A program made the translations under genes and the position numbers. Positions 7,580-16,412 of a stretch of DNA of 64,000 nt are shown in pieces. Each line of letters opens with the position of its first letter. Within the stretch, counting starts at the first letter, position 1. Origin of the DNA: JABMNT01 sp048262655 (GTDB lineage: Bacteria > Pseudomonadota > Alphaproteobacteria > Rhodospirillales > Casp-alpha2); NCBI GenBank assembly GCA_048262655.1, contig JBLXEY010000001.1, positions 558,001-622,000 of the forward strand. The letters are read 5' to 3'. Under the pieces are notes generated by a model. It was not told the origin of the DNA, searched no databases, and was given only the letters and a program-made list of their open reading frames with translations.

Positions 7580-9376
7580 ATGGCCCAAACAATAACTTTT
7601 GATATGTATGTTCGCACCGACGGCCGCTGGCAACAACAAGCCCGGTTTATCGAACTGGAACGCGACGAGGCTCTGGAAACGGCACAAAAGCTGGATGAAG
7701 ACCCCGATATAAACGGCGTACGGATCATCCGAGTGACGTCCTTCGGAACGAACCGGGCCCCATTGGAAACATTGGAGTGGATATCACCGTCTCTCAACAA
7801 AAATGCCGCGCCGAGCCAGGTGCAAAAACGCCTGCAGGCATCCGAGCAAGAGAAAAAAAGCCAGGAAATCGACGCCAAGAAACACGCGATTCAAGCTGGT
7901 CATCCAGATGCCATTCCCCCTGAAACCAATTCAAACACCGCCGCCAAAACCACCCCAAAACGCCCGGTCCGGCGCAAATCGAAGCCGCCACCTGCGGCGA
8001 CCGGGCCCGTCTGGATTAAAATCTTTGGTATCGTCGCCCTTTCCACACTTCTCGCCATCGGCATGTTTGCGCCAGCAACATTTATTCTGAAACGTTTTAA
8101 TCAAGCTGGATACATTGCTTCGCCATTGGTTCAGGAAATTGCCGCATTGATACTTTGCGCTTTGGTGTTCCTGCTCCTGGTCGGCATAAGTTTGCGGCTA
8201 TTTATCACGGCTGAAGATCAGCGCGTCTTAGCTGGACGCCCTCAACCGGCAAAAAAGGCGAGGCGCGGACATCGGCCTCAACGTGAACCCGTATCCGCAC
8301 CACAAGAGAACGATGGTGCGCCGAACCTTTCGGAACCCAATGAAACCACTCAAGCTGCGCCTTTCTCTCCTCAGATTGATTCGAACAGCACCCTGTCAGA
8401 ACCCGAAAAAGAAAACGACCTCATTGATCGTCCGGCACGCCCCCAACCCATCCAATCGAGCTTGGACGAGCAATATCGACTGTCCATGCTGAGATTCCTG
8501 GAAGGCAGCTTAAGCGAGCTTGCCGACATATTGACGACACTGGATCAATACAGCCGATTTGGCATCAATCTTTTTCTGGGTGGCGCCGGAGATCAGTTTA
8601 GCTCAATCAACGGATTGGGTGGTATTCAACGGTTTATTCTCATCAAGGAAACCATCAGTGCGCTAGGAACTCAGGCGGATATGGTTGATGTCTTTTGTGA
8701 AAAATTTGACGCCTATGATAAAGATCCTAAGTACCACTTTATGACCGAGGCGGGACGGCGCATCCTCGACAAATATCTGGCCGAAGACCCCAATTGCTTC
8801 GCAGAGCTGCCGGATTTAATTCGTCGCTGGCGCCGTTCAAACTCTGCAACCGCACAAGCGCAGGGCATCATCGTTATCATGTTCACCGATTTGGTCGGCT
8901 CAACGCAAATGACCCATGACCACGGAGATCTAGGCGCGCAGGAAGTGGTTCGCGCCCACAATGCAATTGTCCGAAATGCTTTGGCGCAATACCATGGCGA
9001 AGAAGTTAAACATACCGGTGACGGGATTATGGCGAGCTTTGCGAACGCGCCAAATTCTGTTCGCGCGACAATTGAAATTCAGCGCGAGATCGAAAAACAC
9101 AATGCGGCCAATCCGAATTTGCCTGTTCGTGTGCGCATTGGATTGAACGCCGGTGATGCGGTCCGGGAAGAAGATGACTTTTTTGGGCAAACGGTCCAGC
9201 TAGCCGCGCGGATTTGCGATAAGGCTGATGAACAAGAAATCTATATCACACCCTCCGTTCACAGCTTGTGCGCGGACCATGCGTTCGAATTCATGCTCGC
9301 CGGGGAGTATGAACTGAAAGGCATTGATGAACCGGTGCAGGCCTATGCCGTCCGTTGGCGGGAAGACGCCTCTTAA
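7580..9376 (+). CDS. Membrane-bound class III adenylate/guanylate cyclase
   Basis: This protein has 598 residues. An N-terminal ~70-residue soluble domain (FDMYVRTDGRWQQQARF...) is followed by a Lys/Pro-rich linker, two membrane helices at about 143-171 and 180-210, and another Pro/Glu-rich linker. A helical region leads into a C-terminal class III cyclase domain from ~430. The two metal aspartates are in FTDLVGST and KHTGDG; the lysine before HTGDG and the aspartate in DDFFG are at the purine-selecting positions and suggest ATP. The usual transition-state asparagine is glutamine (GQTVQLAARI), and activity needs testing. It follows azlD by 39 bases but looks like its own unit. Confidence 0.85.
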   Translation: MAQTITFDMYVRTDGRWQQQARFIELERDEALETAQKLDEDPDINGVRIIRVTSFGTNRAPLETLEWISPSLNKNAAPSQVQKRLQASEQEKKSQEIDAKKHAIQAGHPDAIPPETNSNTAAKTTPKRPVRRKSKPPPAATGPVWIKIFGIVALSTLLAIGMFAPATFILKRFNQAGYIASPLVQEIAALILCALVFLLLVGISLRLFITAEDQRVLAGRPQPAKKARRGHRPQREPVSAPQENDGAPNLSEPNETTQAAPFSPQIDSNSTLSEPEKENDLIDRPARPQPIQSSLDEQYRLSMLRFLEGSLSELADILTTLDQYSRFGINLFLGGAGDQFSSINGLGGIQRFILIKETISALGTQADMVDVFCEKFDAYDKDPKYHFMTEAGRRILDKYLAEDPNCFAELPDLIRRWRRSNSATAQAQGIIVIMFTDLVGSTQMTHDHGDLGAQEVVRAHNAIVRNALAQYHGEEVKHTGDGIMASFANAPNSVRATIEIQREIEKHNAANPNLPVRVRIGLNAGDAVREEDDFFGQTVQLAARICDKADEQEIYITPSVHSLCADHAFEFMLAGEYELKGIDEPVQAYAVRWREDAS

Positions 9377-9392
9377 TCGTCGCAAGACAGGT

Positions 9393-10181
9393 CTATATAA
9401 AAGGCTTCAACGCCGCATACACAGGGTCCGGCCGTTCCAGCATCATCATGTGACCACACCTTTTAATAACCACTTCCGTTACCGACGCTATCGCATGCAC
9501 CAATGGGGCCGCTTTCTTCACCGGCGTCATTTTATCGTCTTGGCCCAGCACGAAAAGGGTCTCACACAATACGGCAGCAGCCGCATCTGGCGCGTCCTTG
9601 TATGCGTTACACGCCGCCAAGTCCGAATATAACACATCAGGTTTGGCCATATTCAACAGCGTCTGGCTGGCGCCTTTTACCCATAGGCCCGGGTGGGGAT
9701 GCCCGCCTACCTGCGCATCATCACCGACGCCCCAATAAACAATGAGCTCGGAAGCGATGGGCAAATTCTGTTGTGCGGCAACCAATAAATCAGGATGTAC
9801 AGGCATCGTCTCCGCGACCCCCATCAGACATAGCTTATCCAAACGTTCTGGATAGTGCCCCGCACATTCCAGGGCGATAAGCGCCCCCATGGAATGCCCA
9901 ACCAGAGTGGCTGTTTTTAGCTCGAGCGCATCCATGAATAGCGTAATCCAGGCTGCCATCTCTGAGATCGAAGCCAATGCAGCCCCGTCTGACCTTCCGT
10001 GCCCTGGCATGTCCACCGCATAAACCTGGCGCCCCCAGTAAGCAACATTGCGCGATTGCAATTGCCAAACCGTCCGATCCATACCCGCACCGTGGATAAA
10101 AATAACAGCCGGTTCCTGCTTATCAATCGGGCGGCTACCCGTCGCTGCGTGGGCGCGCAAACCATCAACAATTACGTCCAT
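9393..10181 (-). CDS. Alpha/beta hydrolase
   Basis: This 262-residue protein has the alpha/beta hydrolase fold. The oxyanion region is FIHGAGMDRTVW, the nucleophile elbow GHSMG near residue 95, an acid candidate in LGQDDKMTP and the catalytic histidine in CGHMMMLERP near the C-terminus. Such proteins hydrolyse esters, lactones or C-C bonds; the substrate is not evident. The gene lies 4 bases after metY and is transcribed with it, which hints at an acyl-homoserine or other ester connected with methionine metabolism, though this may be chance. It converges on the cyclase gene with a 16-base gap. Confidence 0.82.
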   Translation of the reverse strand: MDVIVDGLRAHAATGSRPIDKQEPAVIFIHGAGMDRTVWQLQSRNVAYWGRQVYAVDMPGHGRSDGAALASISEMAAWITLFMDALELKTATLVGHSMGALIALECAGHYPERLDKLCLMGVAETMPVHPDLLVAAQQNLPIASELIVYWGVGDDAQVGGHPHPGLWVKGASQTLLNMAKPDVLYSDLAACNAYKDAPDAAAAVLCETLFVLGQDDKMTPVKKAAPLVHAIASVTEVVIKRCGHMMMLERPDPVYAALKPFI

Positions 10182-10185
10182 CGAC

Positions 10186-11481
10186 TTAACCCTTCTGCGA
10201 CGCGCGAAGCGCTTGTTTCAGATCAAGAATAATATCATCAGGATCTTCAAGACCAACAGACAATCGGACCATACCTTCACCGATCCCCGCTGCAGCTAAG
10301 TCTTCATTGCTCATTTGCTGATGAGTTGTACTAGCCGGATGAATAACCAGTGTTTTCGCATCTCCCACATTGGCTAAATGAGAGGCCAGAGAAACACTTT
10401 CTATAAAGCGGCGCCCCGCATCTCGTCCACCTTTCACGCCAAAACTTAAAATGGAGCCAGCCCCTTTTGGCAAGAGCTGCTGGGCAAGTTCAAAATCTGG
10501 GTGGCTCTTAAGGCTGGGGTAATTCACCCAGTCAACTTCATCAGTGGATGCCAAAAATTCAACAACTGCTTCCGCGTTAGAAACATGTTTTTGAATTCGT
10601 AGCGGCAAAGTTTCGATGCCTTGTAAAATATACATCGCATTGCCCGGACTGAGGCAGGCGCCAAAATCTTTAAGCCCTTCCGCTCGCGCGCGCATGATAA
10701 ACGCTTGCGGGCCAAATTCATCAGCAAAGTTCAGTCCATGATAACCGGCGTAGGGTTCCGTCAACGTCGAAAACTTTCCACTTTTTTCCCAATCAAAATG
10801 CCCACTGTCAACAATGGCACCGGCAATTGCCAAGCCATGCCCCCCCATAAACTTGGTCAGGGAGTGCATAATAATATCCACCCCATGATCAAACGGTTTC
10901 ATGAGATACGGCGTCGTAAACGTCGAATCGATCATAAATGGAATCCCCGCGTCATGGGCAATATCGGCAATTTTTGGTAGATCCATCACCTCGATCCCTG
11001 GATTACCTAGGGTTTCCCCGAAAACAAGGCGTGTATCATCACGAATTGCGTCACGAAATGCATCGGGGTCACGCGGGTTAACAAAGGTCGTCTCGATCCC
11101 GAAGCGCGGCAGGGTATAACTGAAAAGATTATGAGACCCCCCATAGAGCGATCCCGACGCAACGATATGCGATCCTTGGTCCATCAGTGTCGCGACAGCC
11201 AAAAAGAGAGCCGCCATTCCGCTGGCGGTCGCAACGGCACCGACCCCTCCCTCAAGGGCTGCCACCCGTTCTTCCAGCACCGCCACCGTAGGGTTGGAAA
11301 GGCGGGAATAGATATGCCCCGGCCGCTCCAAGTTATAGAGTGATGCCGCGTGATCTGTACTTTCAAATGCATAAGATGTTGTTTGGTAGATCGGCACCGC
11401 ACGGGCACCTGTCGTTGGATCAGGCTGTTGCCCGGCATGCAGCGCCAACGTATCAAAGTTAGCAAATTTTGGAGTGACCAT
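10186..11481 (-). CDS. O-acetylhomoserine sulfhydrylase-type PLP enzyme (MetY-like)
   Basis: This 431-residue protein belongs to the Cys/Met metabolism PLP family. The start fits the MetY class (F-x-T-L-A-L-H-A-G-Q and YQTTSYAFESTDHAASLY). The PLP-binding lysine is in HSLTKFMGGHG and the cofactor-stacking region in ATASGMAAL. MetY enzymes convert O-acetylhomoserine and sulfide to homocysteine and acetate in the cytoplasm. The ATG at 11481 has a GAGG site about 8 bases upstream; the longer in-frame start adds only MRSV. The 91-base region before it is shared with the divergent dehydrogenase gene. No SAM riboswitch consensus was recognised there. The family is certain, the exact substrate less so. 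Confidence 0.88.
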   Translation of the reverse strand: MVTPKFANFDTLALHAGQQPDPTTGARAVPIYQTTSYAFESTDHAASLYNLERPGHIYSRLSNPTVAVLEERVAALEGGVGAVATASGMAALFLAVATLMDQGSHIVASGSLYGGSHNLFSYTLPRFGIETTFVNPRDPDAFRDAIRDDTRLVFGETLGNPGIEVMDLPKIADIAHDAGIPFMIDSTFTTPYLMKPFDHGVDIIMHSLTKFMGGHGLAIAGAIVDSGHFDWEKSGKFSTLTEPYAGYHGLNFADEFGPQAFIMRARAEGLKDFGACLSPGNAMYILQGIETLPLRIQKHVSNAEAVVEFLASTDEVDWVNYPSLKSHPDFELAQQLLPKGAGSILSFGVKGGRDAGRRFIESVSLASHLANVGDAKTLVIHPASTTHQQMSNEDLAAAGIGEGMVRLSVGLEDPDDIILDLKQALRASQKG

Positions 11482-11572
11482 AACTGACCTCACGATGCGG
11501 GTTGCGCCCTTTACAAAGGCTCCCTCAATCTTTAGGCAAGGCTAGGCAGTCCGTCAACGCAGGAGACTTTAA

Positions 11573-12886
11573 ATGTCAGACAAAATAACATCCGTCGCCG
11601 TCTTGGGCGCTGGCACGATGGGAACAGGTATCGCCGGTTTATGCGCAGAACGAGACTGTCGCGTGTTGCTATTGGATGTGTCGATGGAAGCTGCGGAAAA
11701 AGCCTTGGAACGCATTATATCGGGACGACCGCCAGCTCTCGATACACTTGAGAAAAAGTCCAATATCACATTGGGAACGTTGACGGATGATTTGGAAAAA
11801 ATTGCTGATTATGACTGGATTTGTGAAGCTGTTATCGAGGACCTAGAGACAAAAAGAGATTTGATGTCACGGTTGGAACCGTTACGACGTGATGGATCGG
11901 TTGTGAGCACCAACACGTCAGGTATACCGCTTCGTGATATTACGGAAGGCCTTCCCGAACGGTTACGCCGAGATATCGTCGTCACCCACTTTTTTAATCC
12001 AGTCAAGATCATGCGGCTTCTTGAAATCGTTCCGGGCGCTAACACCCGGCCTGAAGTTATAGAAACACTTGCCAACTTTTGTGGTGAAAAGCTCGGAAAA
12101 GGTGTCGTACATGCAAAAGACACTGTGAATTTCATTGGTAATCGGATTGGGTGCTATTGGATGCTGTCAGGCCTGCACCACGCAGAGACAGCGCTACAGA
12201 ATGGCCTCAATATGGAGACACTCGATGCCTTGATGTCTTCACCCGTTGGGTTGCCGCCGACCGGAATGTATGGACTTATTGATCTTATCGGTTTGGATAT
12301 TATGGACTTTGTTGGCAAAAACCTGGCTCTTAATTTGCCAGAGGATGACGTGGGAAAGGCATTTACGACGTTCCCCAACGCAGAGCAGGCGATGCTTGAG
12401 CGCGGGCAACTGGGCCGCAAAACCGGCGGCGGGTTCTATCGCATGCAGAAACTTGATGATGGCTCAAAGAAGAAAGAAACCTATGATCTCATGTCCAGCG
12501 AATGGCGTGAGACCGTGAGCATAGAACTTGATGAGCGACACGCGTCACTTGATTCGATGCTCGGCGATGACGCGGAAGCGACGTTCGCATGGCGAACTAT
12601 GGGCGGCACGCTGTGGTACGCCGCCAATTTAATTCCGGAAATATCCGATGATGTGGTCAATATCGACAGGGCGATGCGTTGGGGGTTCGCTTGGGCGAAG
12701 GGGCCGTTTGAAATGCTTGATGCGATTGGACCTGAACGGTTTATTGAAAAATTGAGAGCATCCAATCTCCCGGTAGCCAAGATGCTACAAGTTCTTGAAG
12801 ATTCTGGTGCAAGCCATTTCTACCAACCAGAATCAAATACGTTTTTAGGGGCGGATGGACAGTACCATCCCATTCCTCCAGAGTAA
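11573..12886 (+). CDS. FadN-like 3-hydroxyacyl-CoA dehydrogenase without hydratase domain
   Basis: This 437-residue protein oxidises 3-hydroxyacyl-CoA with NAD+ in beta-oxidation. It has the Rossmann motif VLGAGTMGTGIA at residues 9-20, SNTSGI-like STNTSGIPL, the catalytic-region THFFNPVKIMRLLEIV and KDTVNFIGNR. A C-terminal 3HCDH half ends with AMRWGFAWAKGPFEMLDAIG. This matches the first ~430 residues of FadN-type enzymes, which normally continue into an enoyl-CoA hydratase domain (about 780 residues in total). Here a TAA ends the protein just after the second 3HCDH module, with no remnant behind it. An AGGAGA site precedes the ATG. It lies close to the Lva-like operon and could serve it. 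Confidence 0.85.
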   Translation: MSDKITSVAVLGAGTMGTGIAGLCAERDCRVLLLDVSMEAAEKALERIISGRPPALDTLEKKSNITLGTLTDDLEKIADYDWICEAVIEDLETKRDLMSRLEPLRRDGSVVSTNTSGIPLRDITEGLPERLRRDIVVTHFFNPVKIMRLLEIVPGANTRPEVIETLANFCGEKLGKGVVHAKDTVNFIGNRIGCYWMLSGLHHAETALQNGLNMETLDALMSSPVGLPPTGMYGLIDLIGLDIMDFVGKNLALNLPEDDVGKAFTTFPNAEQAMLERGQLGRKTGGGFYRMQKLDDGSKKKETYDLMSSEWRETVSIELDERHASLDSMLGDDAEATFAWRTMGGTLWYAANLIPEISDDVVNIDRAMRWGFAWAKGPFEMLDAIGPERFIEKLRASNLPVAKMLQVLEDSGASHFYQPESNTFLGADGQYHPIPPE

Positions 12887-12887
12887 T

Positions 12888-13655
12888 TTAAGGGAGCAAG
12901 AGGTCTTTTTTGAACTCCCCGGAACGCGCCAGCCGTTCGATTATATGATTAATTTGGCTTAGTTTTTCAGTCAGTGGTGAGCTTCGGGCGACACCAATAG
13001 ATATGTGAATATCATATACGATCTCATCACCAATCTTTATCCAGCGTTCCCAGTTCGCATTGTTTGCCAATAGATGTCTCGCAGCAAGTTCGTCCATCAC
13101 CGTAAAATCAATTCTGCCTAGCCTGATCAGCCGAAACAGGGAAGCAACACTATCGACCTTTACGGTTTTGATTTCGTATTTGTAGGCATCCACTTCAAAA
13201 GCTTCACTCGGCTCATACCCCTTCATCAATCCGGCAACTAATGGCGGCGCATCGCCACCTGCCCCCAAATGAATGGGCCGCGTCCGATCTGAAGCAAAGA
13301 GGATCACGCCACGGGTTCGGTAGACAGGTCTTGAAAATTGAAAATATCTAGCGTTGGATGCACTTTTCATTGCTGGGAAGATCAGATCAAGTTGCCCGCG
13401 CTCTGCCATGCCATTTATCCGAACAGAGGGTGTAACCAACGTCGTCATCGGTAGCTTAAGCTCATCCAAAACACGACCAATAACATGTACACCCAATCCC
13501 CCGGTCATCCGCTTCCCAAGCGAGCCACTGATGTAAGGCATTAAAGAATCCCCCGCATAAAGGATCGTTTTATTCGTCTGCGCTGGTGATAGGTTTGGGT
13601 AAAATACAAACAACGCACACACCAAAGCGCGCCAAGCAGTCTTTATGGTCCGCAT
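12888..13655 (-). CDS. Periplasmic solute-binding protein (family 3 type)
   Basis: This 255-residue protein begins with a signal peptide (MRTIKTAWRALVCALFVFYP, cleavage after SPAQ) and a GAGGGATG ribosome-binding region. The mature part resembles bacterial extracellular solute-binding protein family 3: YISGSLGKRMTGGLGVHVIGRVLDELKLP near the start, an R-x-D-L-like GQLDLIFPAMKSASNARYFQFSRPVY, and a later RLGRIDFTVMDELAARHLL. No permease or ATPase gene is adjacent, so it may be an orphan binding or sensing protein. Its end is one base from the end of the convergent dehydrogenase gene. Confidence 0.7.
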   Translation of the reverse strand: MRTIKTAWRALVCALFVFYPNLSPAQTNKTILYAGDSLMPYISGSLGKRMTGGLGVHVIGRVLDELKLPMTTLVTPSVRINGMAERGQLDLIFPAMKSASNARYFQFSRPVYRTRGVILFASDRTRPIHLGAGGDAPPLVAGLMKGYEPSEAFEVDAYKYEIKTVKVDSVASLFRLIRLGRIDFTVMDELAARHLLANNANWERWIKIGDEIVYDIHISIGVARSSPLTEKLSQINHIIERLARSGEFKKDLLLP

Positions 13656-13815
13656 GTGTCATCCCTCATGACCACGCTCAAGCGCTCCTTACATTACTGG
13701 CGCTTGTAGTCGGTCATTTCTATCCCTATTTGACTGCCGTACGCATATCAATATTTACGTGCATTTAAAACATATAATACACGTAAACAGGAAGTATTGG
13801 GTAGAACAGGTATGC

Positions 13816-14199
13816 CTATTTTTCGCTAAGCCCACGCGTTAGATAACCGGGATTACTTATCTTAAGTTTTTTCTTTACCTCCTCGAGCAAAATTTTATGC
13901 AATTCATCCATAATCGCCCTGTCGTTATCCAGTCTGCGTGCGCGTAAGTCTGCGATTACGTCTTGTATTGCGATATGCGCATCCGCGCGTTTCCGGAAGG
14001 TTAAAGACAAGGCTCTGGCAAATGCTTCTGATATTTCATTAATCGGTCCATATCGTTGTTCACGTTCGGCAATCGCCATTGCATTTGCCACCATTAACGC
14101 CTGATATTTTTTGCTCGCTGGAATTTCTTTAAGCAACTCATCTCGCAAGACTGTCCTGGCAATATCGAGTAAATGGGTGGGTGCGGTTTGCTCTGTCAT
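13816..14199 (-). CDS. DUF6285-like small protein, possible LvaB counterpart
   Basis: This 127-residue protein is mostly alpha-helical, with no signal peptide or membrane segment. It has a conserved-looking start (HLLDIARTVLRDELLKEIP) and a basic C-terminal end. Proteins of this size and type (DUF6285 as I recall the name) are regularly encoded directly behind APH-type kinases in acyl-CoA dehydrogenase operons. In the Pseudomonas putida levulinate pathway, the small LvaB is reported to be needed with the kinase LvaA. The ATG overlaps the kinase stop as TAATG, which supports a physical or functional pair. The family name is moderate confidence; the LvaB link is inference. Confidence 0.6.
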   Translation of the reverse strand: MTEQTAPTHLLDIARTVLRDELLKEIPASKKYQALMVANAMAIAEREQRYGPINEISEAFARALSLTFRKRADAHIAIQDVIADLRARRLDNDRAIMDELHKILLEEVKKKLKISNPGYLTRGLSEK

Positions 14200-15206
14200 T
14201 AACCGTCCCCTGTCAGCGAGAGGATTTCATACTCCAGTTCGGGAACCAGGTACCCCGTAAGCGCCAACTCCAATGACGGTTCATCGCCAGACCAATGTCG
14301 AGCCGCTTGCTGGCACGCGATGGTAGCCCATCTCACATGCGCCATAACCTCCCAATAGTGAATTTCCGAGCGGTCAATCGAAGTGCCTGATGCTTCTTCA
14401 TAGGCCAAATAAAAATCTTCGCGTGCACCCAAGCCACCCGCTTCCCGATCTGTTGCGCCAAACCGCCAGCACTTCGCCATGAACCAGCCAATGTCTTCCA
14501 TTGGATTACTCCAGCCTGCAAACTCCCAATCCAGAATCCCCGTCAATTCTCCATTGTTGACCATGAGATTGCCCGTCCTGTAGTCCCGATGGCATAGGGT
14601 AATTCGGTTTTCAGCAGGGGCATTGCGCTCCAGCCATGCCAGGCCAAACTCGATCGCCAGTTGCTCCGCATTAACATCATCAAGGAACCGTCGATATTCA
14701 TTGATCGACGCTGAAATAGATCCATCCGGAACTGGCCCGAGGAAACGCCGCAAACTCTCGGGCGGATCAATCCTGTGAATTCTTGCCAAATTTTGCCCCA
14801 AACTTCGAACCAGCCCCGGACTTGCAGGTTGTTTGGTAAGGACATGGCCGGCTGCAGTACCGGCCAGGCGGTGCATCACAAAAAAAGGCTGGCCCAGAAC
14901 GTCTGGGTCGTTGCAAATAAAACACGGAGTCGGCACGCGGACCCCGGCGGCATTTGCAGCCTGCAGCAATGCATATTCTTCCGCACGGCCAATGCTCGCA
15001 TCCAGCGTCGTCGGAGCATCTTTTCGCAGGACGAGTTCATGACGTCCCGCCCAAACACCTTTTTGCACCGTAACCACAAGGGCCCAGTTCTCCTGGATCG
15101 CACCGCCGGAAAGCTTTTCCAGTCCGGTAATCTCTACAGGGCTTTCAGCAATTTGGCACAGATAAGTTTTTAAGGCATTTTGTTGCTCAGGCGCTGTTAG
15201 CCCCAT
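14199..15206 (-). CDS. APH-type phosphotransferase (ACAD10/11 N-domain / LvaA type)
   Basis: This 335-residue kinase-fold protein has the Brenner motif LCHRDYRTGN at about residue 205 and the metal-binding GILDWEFAGWSNPMEDIGWF shortly after, the aminoglycoside-phosphotransferase pattern. It starts with SGGAIQENWAL, the nucleotide loop of the phosphotransferase family fused to acyl-CoA dehydrogenase in animal ACAD10/11. In bacteria the stand-alone form next to an ACAD, SDR and acyl-CoA ligase corresponds to LvaA, which phosphorylates the 4-hydroxyl of 4-hydroxyacyl-CoA. It overlaps the dehydrogenase gene by 10 bases and the small downstream gene by 1. Antibiotic resistance is unlikely in this setting. 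Confidence 0.8.
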   Translation of the reverse strand: MGLTAPEQQNALKTYLCQIAESPVEITGLEKLSGGAIQENWALVVTVQKGVWAGRHELVLRKDAPTTLDASIGRAEEYALLQAANAAGVRVPTPCFICNDPDVLGQPFFVMHRLAGTAAGHVLTKQPASPGLVRSLGQNLARIHRIDPPESLRRFLGPVPDGSISASINEYRRFLDDVNAEQLAIEFGLAWLERNAPAENRITLCHRDYRTGNLMVNNGELTGILDWEFAGWSNPMEDIGWFMAKCWRFGATDREAGGLGAREDFYLAYEEASGTSIDRSEIHYWEVMAHVRWATIACQQAARHWSGDEPSLELALTGYLVPELEYEILSLTGDG

Positions 15207-16396
15207 GACCAGAAATCGACCCCCTGTTTCTGAAAACCACGTGCCAAAATCATTTTGTGAACTTCAGATGCTCCATCCACTAATTTCGCCTGCCGCGCAT
15301 ATCGATACATCCACTCCAGAACTGTGTCTTTCGAATACCCCCGGGCACCGCATAATTGAATCGCCGTATCAATGGCCTGGTGAAGGGTGTCGGCCACATG
15401 TATTTTTGCCGCCGATACCTCCGCTTGCGCATATTCGCCCTGATCCAGTTTCCAGGCAGCGTTCATCACCATTAGACGCCCCATATGAATGGCCATTGCG
15501 ACATCACCCTGTAACAACTGCACGCTTTCTCTTTCTGATAACCGCGTTCCAAAAGCTTCCCGGTCTTCAATATAGGCGCTGGCAATTTCCATTGCCCGTT
15601 TGGCCATCCCTAACCAACGCATACAGTGCGTAAGCCGCGCAGTCCCCAACCGGGTCTGAACGACCTTCATGCCTCGGCCAACGTCGAGCAGCCGATCTTC
15701 ATCAGCAATTTCCAAACCATCGAACACGAGCTCACAATGCCCCCCGTGTTCTTCAGGCCCCATGATCCCGATCCGCCTGACAATGTGCCAACCCGGTTGA
15801 TCCTTGTGAAACATAAACGTTGTAAGTTCTCGGCGCGGGTCAGCAGATGTCCTTGCAAGCAAGATAAAATGACTGGCGTCAGCGGCCCCCGTAATAAACC
15901 ATTTCCGCCCCTTAATTATCCACTTATCGCCAACTTTCTCTGCCGTTGTTTTCATCATGCCGGCGGGGTCGGAACCGGCTCCTGGTTGGGGTTCTGTCAT
16001 CACAATAGAGGAGCCAACATCACCACGGATGATTGGCATCAACCACTTTTCCTTTTGGCGGTCATTAGCCAATCTGTTAAGGACAAACATATTACCATCG
16101 TCGGGAGCTGCCGCATTAAAAACGACCGGCCCGAATAGCGCTCGGTTCATTTCCTCATAACAAGCCGCCATACCAACGGTATTAAATCCGCCACCACCAC
16201 ACTCTTCAGGCATCGCCAAGGCCCAAATTCCCGCCTCCTTCGCCTTTCCCCTCAACTCCTCCAGCACATCCTTTCGGATCGACTCGTAGTCATCGTATAT
16301 GGAGGGGTCCAGTTCGATAGGGATGAGATGCTGATCAACAAACGTGCGAATACGTTCGCACATTTCACGCACGTCAGGCGGCAGAGTAAAATCCAT
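15197..16396 (-). CDS. Acyl-CoA dehydrogenase, ACAD10/11-like (LvaC type candidate)
   Basis: This protein has 399 residues from the ATG at 16396 (GGAAG 8 bases upstream). It has the full acyl-CoA dehydrogenase layout: an N-terminal helical domain, PEECGGGGFNTVG, the middle-domain IVMTEPQPGAGSDPAGM, and C-terminal FAD contacts in QLCGARGYSKDTVLEWMYRYAR. The residue where many family members have the catalytic base glutamate (EG-T) is aspartate here, in KLVDGASEVHKMI. As I recall, that D-G-x-x-E-V-H form is typical of the ACAD10/11 group that handles phosphorylated 4-hydroxyacyl-CoAs. Adjacent kinase, SDR and ligase genes agree. Substrate chain length is unknown. Confidence 0.82.
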   Translation of the reverse strand: MDFTLPPDVREMCERIRTFVDQHLIPIELDPSIYDDYESIRKDVLEELRGKAKEAGIWALAMPEECGGGGFNTVGMAACYEEMNRALFGPVVFNAAAPDDGNMFVLNRLANDRQKEKWLMPIIRGDVGSSIVMTEPQPGAGSDPAGMMKTTAEKVGDKWIIKGRKWFITGAADASHFILLARTSADPRRELTTFMFHKDQPGWHIVRRIGIMGPEEHGGHCELVFDGLEIADEDRLLDVGRGMKVVQTRLGTARLTHCMRWLGMAKRAMEIASAYIEDREAFGTRLSERESVQLLQGDVAMAIHMGRLMVMNAAWKLDQGEYAQAEVSAAKIHVADTLHQAIDTAIQLCGARGYSKDTVLEWMYRYARQAKLVDGASEVHKMILARGFQKQGVDFWSWG

Positions 16397-16412
16397 TACA
16401 TACTTCCATTCA

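Noticed and set aside
11482..11572. Possible SAM riboswitch before metY
   Set aside because: I compared the 91-base leader with SAM-II features as I remember them and did not find the conserved core; only a weak GCCTTT/AAGGGC stem is present.
14199..15206. APH-type kinase as an aminoglycoside resistance gene
   Set aside because: Its operon with acyl-CoA dehydrogenase, SDR and acyl-CoA ligase fits the ACAD10/11-LvaA kinase group instead.
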